Shown: in pieces, positions 56,401 to 64,000 of the stretch
How the letters are laid out: each line of letters opens with the position of its first letter
Position numbering within the stretch: the stretch's first letter is position 1
NCBI GenBank assembly: GCA_030035585.1
Contig: CM057466.1
Location: forward strand, 57,543,233 to 57,607,232
Length of the DNA stretch: 64,000 bases
DNA from: Dugong dugon
Lineage: Eukaryota; Chordata; Mammalia; Sirenia; Dugongidae
Reading direction: 5' to 3'
The notes under the pieces: generated by a model
Databases searched by the model: none
What the model saw: the letters and a program-made list of their open reading frames with translations, nothing else
What the model was told of the DNA's origin: nothing
Position numbers and translations under genes: made by a program

Positions 56401-56671
56401 CGTCTTTTGAGTGCCTTCCAACCTGGGGGGCTCATCTTCTGGCACTATATCAGACAATGTTCCACTGCTATTCCTAAGGTTTTCACTGGATAATTCTTTT
56501 CAGAAGTAGACTGCCGCATCCTTCTTCCTAGTCTGTCTTAGTCTGGAAGCTCAGCTGAAACCTGTCCACCATCAGTGACCCTGCTGGCATCTGAATACCG
56601 GTGACATAGCTTCCAGCATCACAGCAACACGCAAGCCCCTATAGTATGACAAACTGACAGACACATGGGGG
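53477..56671 (-). mobile_element. RTE-clade LINE, essentially full length, inserted in L1 copy 3
   Basis: About 3.2 kb, the usual length of RTE/BovB-type elements. The flanks tgacagggact (53466-53476) and tgacagggatt (56672-56682) match at 10 of 11. On the minus strand: a short 5'UTR (56671-56302), one ORF (from 56301), a short 3' end and a (CAA)n terminus, visible as 'ttgttgttgttgttagg' at 53479. The insertion lies in the L1 3'UTR, in opposite orientation. Its 3' end is shared with AfroSINEs, so elements like this one are the likely source of SINE-mobilising enzyme. The horizontally transferred BovB family is a relative in the same clade; vertical or horizontal origin cannot be told here. 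Confidence 0.95.
53490..56301 (-). pseudogene. RTE ORF: apurinic-type endonuclease and reverse transcriptase, disrupted
   Basis: The chosen start gives MRRNSCKHPLIIGMWN. The endonuclease domain (about 56301-55600) shows 'DILGISELKW', 'TIIQIYAPTI', 'ITGDWNVKLG' and 'NDARDCMIEF'. The RT region (about 55060-54110) shows 'LKALVKNKAPEIDGIS', 'PEIQAGFRRG', 'GVCQGCILSPYLFNL' and the catalytic YADD at 54242-54231. A C-terminal piece near 53690-53490 has 'VEGQRKRGRPSIRW'. RTE proteins have a single ORF of roughly this length. At least six frameshifts or stops separate the pieces, so this copy is dead though well preserved. Confidence 0.93.
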
Positions 56672-57137
56672 TGACAGGGATTAGAGCTGGAAAAAAATGT
56701 AGAACAAAATTCTAACTCACAAAAAAAAAAAAAAAAAAAGACCAGACTTACTGGTCTGACAGAGACTGCAGAAACCCTGAGAGTATGGCCCCCGGACACC
56801 ATTTTAGCTCAGTAATGAAGCCACTCCTGAGGTTCACCCTTCAGCCAAAGATTAGACAGGCCCATAAAACAAAATGAGAATAAATGGGTACACCAGCCCA
56901 GGGGCAAGGACGAGAAGGCAGGAGGGGACAGGAAAACTGGTAATAGGGAATCCAAGCTCGAGAAGGGTAAAGTGTTAACATGTTGTGGGATTGGCAACCA
57001 AGGTCACAAAACAATATGTGTACTACTTGTTTAATGAGAAGCTAGTTTATTCTGTAAACCTTCACCTAAAGTACAATTAAAAAAGAGTAACTGAATATAT
57101 CAATATTTAAAAAAAAGAAAGAAAGAAATCATGTTGG

Positions 57138-57404
57138 CTTACATTAAATGTCCATAATAGGCAAATGCATAGAAACTAAAGTTTATTAGTGGTTACTACG
57201 GGCAGGTGGGAGGGGGAAATGGAGAGGTATTGCTTAATGGGCACTGAGTTTCTGTTAAGGGTGATGAAAAAATTTGGAAACAGATAATGGTGATAGTTGC
57301 ACAACATGGGGAATGTAATTAATGTCACTGAATTGTATGTGTAAATACGGTTCAAGTGGCAAACATTTTGTTATATATATTTCACCCACAATAAAAAATT
57401 AAAA
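57138..57404 (+). mobile_element. older L1 3'-end stub sharing the TSD of copy 3
   Basis: 267 bp of L1 3'UTR ('gggagggggaaatggagagg', 'ttgttatatatatttcaccc', A-rich end), similar to the end of the L1 at 17123-17950. The flanks aagaaatcatgttgg at 57123-57137 and 57405-57419 are identical. Confidence 0.92.
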
Positions 57405-57419
57405 AAGAAATCATGTTGG

Positions 57420-59477
57420 AGTGCAAGTAAGAAAGAACGAATTATTTTAAGAAAAGCTTAAACCTTGATTTTTATTTACTATTTAAAATAAGATCATTAC
57501 AAACATCAGTTCCTTACTGTTAGAAACAATCGCTTAATAAGATGAGGACAGTTGACATAAAGTGGAAATAAGGAGGCCTTGTCTGTCTTCCAAGATCTTT
57601 TAGTTTCTTCCTGATACTGTCTCTTTTTATGTCTGTCCTGAACAAAATTATGAGGTAGATAGAATAATGCCTTTAGTGTCTCCTCCTACATAGTCTGGCC
57701 TTTTGGCACCCAGACCCCTGACTCCTACCTCCTAGGGCCTCCACACTGCTATCCTGCAGCACTGCCCACACTTCACACCTTCTCTTTCCCCCAGTAAAAT
57801 TTACTTGTACAATGTTCTGTTTCCTAGAACCCTGTTCTCTGCTAATGTGAATATGATGAATAGTGAATCAATGTGTGATTTCTCCTCTGATCATATATTG
57901 TATTTCAGCAGCTACCTTCCAGAACTTGTCCTAACCAAAGGAGTTCATAGTAGGCAGTAGATATCTTTGGGTGAGTGGAGTCCTTCAGCAGTCCTGAAAT
58001 CATACTCTATAGTACTAGTCCTATCAGTAGAACTGGCTTTTCAGCACTTCACCCCTTCCCTTATTATACCTTTAATATCAGAATAGCAGAATGGCACCAT
58101 CTAGTCCCTGAGAAAAAGTCACTTTTTACTGAATACACACAAATACAGAATCATTAGAATATGCAGATGAGTTCTTTACTTCTGACTTAGGCTGCCCATT
58201 GCAACCCAGACAGAGTCTACCTAGCATCTGGAGTGGTTCCTCTACCTTACTCAGTTTATTCCACTAGCTGTTTAAACTTCTTTCAGAATTTGGGGGGCAA
58301 TCACTTGGTCACCATCTCCTCATCCTTCAGGGAGCTTTTCTCTTCTGTGGAATCATTCTCGCTTCACCCCCCACTGCCATGTGACAAATCTCCAATACTC
58401 TTCTCCCCTTTCCCTTCTGGGATTCCTTTCTTCTCTTTGATCTTCAGAATGATCTTCAGATCTTCAGAAGACAGAATCTTCAGTGAGACATTTCCTTACA
58501 TCAAATTTTGTTTGTTTTTTTTTAATTTCTAGATAGATCTGGATAAGACTTCTGATTCATGAAGATATTAGAGGAAATGGAAAATTAATCATGTTAAAGT
58601 CAAATATCTTCAAGACAATCACACCTTTACATTGCCAAGAATGACTGTTAGCATAATTCCCCTGTGTTTTTAGGCTAAAGAAAGGCCTTGTCTCCTTTCT
58701 CTAGTAAGAGTTGCTCTAATTTGATATATACATAACTTTAGAAGGGAGAGAAATATATCCCATGCTTTCTGTAAGAAGTGGAAATAAGAAAAACCTATAC
58801 TGCTACAGTTTATTCATTGATTTTACAAACATTATTGGGCACCTACACCATGCCAAGCATTGGGGATATGGGGTAACAAAGTCAGATATGGTCCCCTACC
58901 CTACTGGAGCTTCTACTCCAGATTCCTAGAGCTGGAACAAGCTTGAAAGACCTTTTAACCCAGTGGCTGCCAAATTATCTTACAAAGATCACTAATATGC
59001 TATAGGATGTTAACTGGTGTTTCTTTGAAGGGGTAAGTTGATGGAGAAATTGTGTTCCATGGTTAAATTAAGTTTGAAATGCTAGATTAAACAAAATTAA
59101 ACCAGTTTTTCACGCAAGGCTACTCAGAGACGTTAATATGCTAACATACATTGTGACTTTCCGGGAATAAAATAATTTGCTTTCCTCCAATTTATTTCAC
59201 CACAAATCACTTTTGAAGAACACACATTAACATCAACTGTTGGCGTGATATTTTTCTGTTAATGCTTCCAAGACCAAGACCCAAGTCCAAATGCTTCCTT
59301 TTGCACCAGAGGAAACTGAGGTGGCCTAGAATGTTGAGGGACAGAGCTGAACAAGAACCAGGTCTCCTTATTATCATTTACATGTTCCTCTGACCATTCC
59401 ATACTGCCTGTTTTTACTACCATCTCTCATCCCCTGACAAAACATACAAAATCAATGTTTCTCAACCACCCTGAACA
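57420..59477. other. unassigned sequence; MIR/L2-like piece at about 58815-58930
   Basis: No gene supported across 2 kb. 'tgggcacctacaccatgcca' followed by 'gcattggggatatggggtaa' is the ancient MIR/L2-type segment. A 99-codon frame at 58233-58532 has no recognised domain. Confidence 0.5.
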
Positions 59478-62403
59478 CTTCCATTCAATATTGTATTAGA
59501 AGTCCTAGCCAGAGCAATAAGACACGAAAAAGAAATAAAAGGTATCCAGACTAGAAAGAAGTAGAATTATCTCTACTTACAGATGATATGATGCTATATA
59601 TAAAATCCCAAAGAGTCCACAGGAAAACTTTTAGAGCTAATAGAGGAATTTAGCAAAACTGCATGGTACAAGATCAACAAACAAAAATCAGTTGGGTTTC
59701 TATACACCAGCAATGAGAAATCTGAAAGAGAAATGAGGAAAACAATTCCATTTACAATAGCATCTAAGAGAATAAAGTACTTAGGAATAAATCTAACCAG
59801 GGACGCGAAGTACTTATACAATGAAAACTATAAACCACTACTGAAAGAGATTAAAGGAGACTTAAATAAAGGAAACGATGTTCCATGTTCATGGATTAGA
59901 AGACTTAATACTGTTATGATGTCAATACTACCCAAAGCTATCTATAGATTCAGTGCAATCCTGATCAAAATTCCAACAGCCTTCTTTACAGATATAGAAA
60001 AACCAATCCTCAACTTTATATGGAATGGCAAGAGTCCTCAAATAGCTAAAGCAATGTTGAAAGAGAAGAACAAAGTATGAGGACTCACATTTCCTGATTT
60101 TAAAACATATTATACAGCTACAGTAATCAAAACAGCCTGATACTGGTATAACAATAAACATATAAATGAATGGAATAGAACAGACAGTCCAGAAATAAAC
60201 CCACACATCTATGGTCAACTGATTTTTGACAAGGATGTTAAGTCCATTCAATGCAGAAAGAAGAGTCTCTTCAATAAATGGTGCTGGGAAGAAGCAAAAT
60301 AAAAATAAATGGTGCTGGGAAAATTGGATTTGCACATGCAGAAAACTGAAACAGGATCCACGCCTCATACCATACACAAAAACAAATTCTAAACGGATTA
60401 AGAACCTAAATGTGCAATCTAAAACTATAAAATTCTTAGAAGAAAAGCAGGGACAATGCTCTCAGGCCTAGCTTTTAACAATGGATTGTCGAATATAATA
60501 ACGAAAGCACAAACAGCAAAAGACAAAATAGATAAATGGGGCCTCATAAAAATTAAAAATTTTGTTCATCAAAAGACTTTGCCAAAAAAGTGAAAAGACA
60601 AGCCACCAAGTGGGAGAGTATCTTCAGAAACTGTATATCCAACAAGAATCTAATAACCTAATAATAATGATAAATCTAAATAATAATAATCTAAATCTAT
60701 ATATATAACAACTTAACAACAAAAAGACAAACAGCCCAATGATAAAATGGGCAAAGGACTTGAATAGATATTTCACCAAAGAGTACATTCAAATGGCAGC
60801 CAAGCACATGAAAAGATGCTCAGTATCATTAGGCATCAAAGAGATGCAAATCAAAACCACAATGAAATACCATTTCACTCCCACTAAGATAGCTAAGATT
60901 AAAAAAATAATAATAATAACAAATGTTGGTGAGGAGGTGGGGAAATTGGAACCATTACCCATTGCTGGTAGGAATGCAAAGTGGTACAGCCATTGTGGAA
61001 AACAGTGTGGCAGTTCCTCAAAAAACTAAAAACAGAACTACCATATGACCCAGCAATTCCACTCCTAGGTACATACCCAAAAGACTTGAAAGCAGAGACT
61101 TGTACACCAATGTTCGTTGCGCCACCATTCACAGCAGTCAAAAGGTGAAAACAACCTAAATGCCCATCAACAGATGAATGGATAAACAAAATTTGGTACA
61201 TACATACAATGGAATACTACTCAGCCAGTAGGAGAAATTAAGTCTTGATACATGCTACAGTATGGATGGAGCTGGAAGACATTATGCTGAGTGAAATAAG
61301 TCAATCACAGAAGGACAAATATTGTATGACCTCACTTATATAAAAGGATGAGAAAAGACAAATACGTAGAGAAGCAAGTTTATTAGTGGTTACCAGGGGC
61401 AGGAGGGAGAGGGAAAAGGGGGGTTAATGGTGATGGAAATATCACATTGATTAAGGGTAGGGTTGCGCAACTGATTATTGTAATTGCTATCAGTAAGGTG
61501 TACATCTGTAAAAAGTTGAACTGACAAAGTTGTGTGATAGATACATTTACAACAACAACAAGAAAAGGGTAGCTGCCAAGGCTGCTTATGTACAACCAAA
61601 AACCTCATGGGATTTGGTTTCTTGGTTTGGAGGTTTAGGGTCATGGTTTCATGGAACATCCCAGTTAACTGGCCTAATAATATACTTAGTGCTTCTGTTC
61701 TGCCTCCTAGTTTGTTGCATAGTGCCTGGGGTCTTAAAATCTTGCAAGTGGCCATCCAAGGCACAGCAGTTGTTATCTATTCACCTGGAGCAACAGAGAA
61801 AGAAGGAGAGTCAGAAATAGAAGAAGGATATGGAATGTGTGGCTAATTGCCTCCATGAACAACTGCCTCTTTTGCCATGAGACCAGAAGAATGGGATGGT
61901 GTCCAGTTACCATTACTGAACATTTTGATCAAAGATTCTGTAGAAGAATCCTGATCAAAAGGGTGAAAGTGCAGAACAGAATTTCAAATTCTCATGGACT
62001 TCAGACATCCTGGAGCCATGAAGGTTGGATGAACCTCTGAAACTATTACCCTGAGATCATCTTTAAACCTTAAACCAAAAATATCCCCTGAAATCTTCTT
62101 AAAACCAAACAATAGTTTAGCTTAACTAGTAAAAAAGGGTCTACCTTGAGCCTTATGCTATTTTAAGAACTCTCTATATGGGATCAAAGTGACAACAGCA
62201 ACTTCAAAGATTAGATAGGGATCTTAGGGGGTAGTGAGTATATGTTAATAGGGGAGGAACAAATCAAAAAGGAGGGTGAGAAGGTTGCACAACTCGAAGA
62301 ACGTAATCAATGTCACTAAATGGTACATGTGGAAACTGTTGAATTGGTGTATGTTTCACTGTTTATATTCTCAACAACAACAACAAAATAAAATTTAAAA
62401 AAA
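59478..62403 (+). mobile_element. 5'-truncated L1, copy 4, with a different (type B) 3'UTR
   Basis: It starts within RT ('gtcctagccagagcaataag'). The catalytic motif reads LTDD rather than FADD near 59574-59588. It continues through the ORF2 C-terminus (frame at 60739-61029 with '[18 protein letters not shown]'), then a 3'UTR of about 1.0 kb that differs from that of copies 1-3. It ends in a CAA-rich stretch and an A run at about 62373-62403. A local duplication of 'aataaatggtgctgggaa' lies at 60275 and 60304. No TSD was found because an AfroSINE fragment adjoins the tail. Confidence 0.9.
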
Positions 62404-62480
62404 AACCCTGTGGAGCACAGTTCTACTCTGACACACTTGGGGTCACCATGAGTCAGAATTGACTCAACGACAACCAGTTT
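62404..62480 (+). mobile_element. AfroSINE 3' fragment joined to the L1 copy 4 tail
   Basis: 'accctgtggagcacagttct' to 'gacaaccagttttt' is the 3' half of a long-body AfroSINE in sense. The head is absent and the fragment begins directly at the poly(A) of L1. Confidence 0.85.
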
Positions 62481-62489
62481 TTTACATTT

Positions 62490-62745
62490 ACTGATCTATG
62501 AAAATGTGCACAATATATTGCTAAGTGAAAAAAAATGAGTTATAAATAATATCAACAATTCCATTTATGTAAGACACTATGTTTTACCTAGGGAAAGGTC
62601 TGAAAAAATTTTGCAGTAAATGTTAATATTGGTTATCACTGGTAGTGAGATTATGGAAAATGTTATTTCTTTTTGTTTATCTGTATTTTGATTTTTTCTA
62701 CAATAAATGCATAGTACTTGTATAATAAAAAAGAGAAATAAAACA
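62490..62745 (+). repeat. probable ancient retroposon 3' end
   Basis: 'attgctaagtgaaaaaaaat', 'tggttatcactggtagtgag' and the final 'ctacaataaatgcatagtac' followed by an A-rich end form a pattern known from mammalian repeats. Class not assigned. Confidence 0.5.
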
Positions 62746-64000
62746 TTTCTCCCTTCTTTATTTCCCTTCTTCCTCTCAGATAATGATCACGATACTTGTT
62801 TTTTCACGTATTTGCTGATTTTTTTTCTCTGTTATCTATGGCTTTGGATCAGAAGCTCTTAAAAGGCAAAGACAAGCTTATAGACAATAAAATAGTGAAC
62901 AATATGTGCTCCATAATGTTTATAGTCAAACAGGTGATGGTTGGCAATTTTCCTACCCACTTTTCGTCTCCAGCCTCATACATACCTTCCTTCTATGGAC
63001 TGTCTCTCCCTATCCCAGCCCAGAACTATTGAGACATTTTGCCTATAATAATAATGCCACCCCTAAAATAGGTTACTGTTTGTATACTGCCTTGAAAGTT
63101 GCATTAATATGTCTTTTAGTTGTTTTGCCTATTTATACAAGAGATTGCTTGGTTATAAATACATATGAATCACACATGATTAACTAAGTGCTAGAGAGAA
63201 TATTAATCCTGTTGCATAGGACAGCTTGTATATGAGAGTATTTGTGAGTGTAAGAGTATTTGGTCTTATGTAGGTATGTGTTTAATGACAAAATCTACCT
63301 AGCTACAAATTAGGTCATATTAACGTAATTTTAGACTTTGGAAACAGAGGGGGAAAATATCTCTCCACTACCTCATCCTAAGAGATAGCCATGTCCCAAA
63401 TAAGCAAGTAGAGGTTGCTACACTGCCACCTTGTGGTGAGTATGCACAAGAGCCAATTAAATAAATACGGCCGACCCTTTTCTTTAGTACGTTATTACAT
63501 AATGCCCAAAGAAGGGGAAATACTTTTAATAAAACGTTATGCAGGAAGTTTTTATTTCTTTTATTTAGGTAAAAATATCTTACCATATGGATAATCAAAT
63601 GACTGTCAAATGTCATTTGGACCCTCAAATCAGGTTTTGCCTTAATAGTTAAAATAGCAAATGTGGTCACCACTGAGCACTCACTGCACCTGTGATCTGC
63701 TCTTTGGAGGGATTTCAAAACTTGTGATGGGTAAAGACAGGAAACACACCTAGTAAGCTACAAAGCAAGCTCCAGTGGGCTGGATTTGGAGATGTTGCCT
63801 CAGACAATGACTCTATTTTTCTAAATCTCTGTTCACCTGTTAGGAGAACATCATTGATATGGCCCATGGAGATTTGGTACACGGAGTGGACCATCAAACA
63901 TTCTACTTTCATGAGGTCTGATAGGCCTCATGTGAGAGTTGATGCCCGAGCAGAATGACAAGGGGCCGAGATGCTCTGACAAGGAGGACAAGTAAGGTCA
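62746..64000. other. unassigned sequence
   Basis: No gene supported. Minus-strand frames at 63368-63912 (116 and 65 codons) have no recognised domain. Confidence 0.45.

Larger units (their letters stand above)
51509..57122 (+). mobile_element. 5'-truncated L1, copy 3, carrying an RTE; perfect 15-bp TSD
   Basis: The flanks aagaaatcatgttgg at 51494-51508 and 57123-57137 are identical. The L1 starts in the ORF2 C-terminal third (compare 31833 in copy 1), has its ORF2 end near 52945-52998, and continues in the type-A 3'UTR to 53476. It resumes at 56683 after the RTE and ends in an A-rich tail at 57122. Without the RTE the copy is about 2.4 kb. Confidence 0.95.

Overview
The window is mammalian nuclear DNA built almost entirely of interspersed repeats. 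I found no host protein-coding gene and no intact RNA gene. The lineage marker is the AfroSINE family: at least a dozen tRNA-headed SINEs whose 3' ends read as the 'gactcatagcgaccctata' tail, several ending in CAA repeats. There is also a 3.2-kb RTE-clade LINE ending in the same tail, and L1 subfamilies unlike those of primates or rodents. Together these point to an afrotherian, most likely an elephant or another paenungulate. The clade is an inference from repeat families; nothing identifies the species directly.

Layout. 1-5 kb: unassigned sequence, an old L1 piece, one AfroSINE and a purine tract. 5.05-11.55 kb: a two-LTR class I (gammaretrovirus-like) endogenous retrovirus with gag/pro missing and decayed pol and env. 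It was later hit by a hAT-type element, two LTRs and two AfroSINEs. 12-16.3 kb: AfroSINEs, MIRs, an internally deleted RTE derivative, and a chimeric SINE whose head is a tRNA-Gly and whose body is RTE sequence. 16.75-19.95 kb: an L2 element split by a younger L1 and by an LTR. 20-25.7 kb: one old solo LTR, AfroSINEs, a short L1-type insertion and a diverged 120-bp direct repeat pair. 25.73-34.17 kb: full-length L1 copy 1 with a minisatellite in its 5'UTR and a solo LTR inside it. 35.5-37.8 kb: GC-rich LTR-like sequence plus a solo LTR of the same family as the one in copy 1. 38.4-47.3 kb: a four-layer nest in which a sense AfroSINE carries an inverted-repeat element and an antisense AfroSINE, and the latter carries full-length L1 copy 2. 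47.65-50.38 kb: interlocked LTRs with an L1 3' end and an AfroSINE inside. 51.5-57.4 kb: truncated L1 copy 3 carrying a nearly complete RTE on the minus strand, beside an older L1 stub that shares its target site. 59.5-62.5 kb: truncated L1 copy 4 fused to an AfroSINE 3' end. The last 1.5 kb is unassigned.

How the parts relate. L1 copies mobilise poly(A)-tailed sequences and leave 10-15 bp target-site duplications (TSDs). The RTE looks like the machinery behind the CAA-tailed SINEs, because RTE and SINEs share 3' ends and part of the 5' region. LTR elements leave 5-bp TSDs. These TSDs allow a relative order of insertion to be read directly.

Most noteworthy: the tRNA-Gly/RTE chimeric SINE, the inverted-repeat element inside an AfroSINE, and a lysine-rich open frame between L1 ORF1 and ORF2 that ends in an ATGA overlap with ORF2. 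A mosaic L1 3' end and a three-copy TSD also stand out. No expressed cellular system is visible, and all reading frames of mobile elements are broken.
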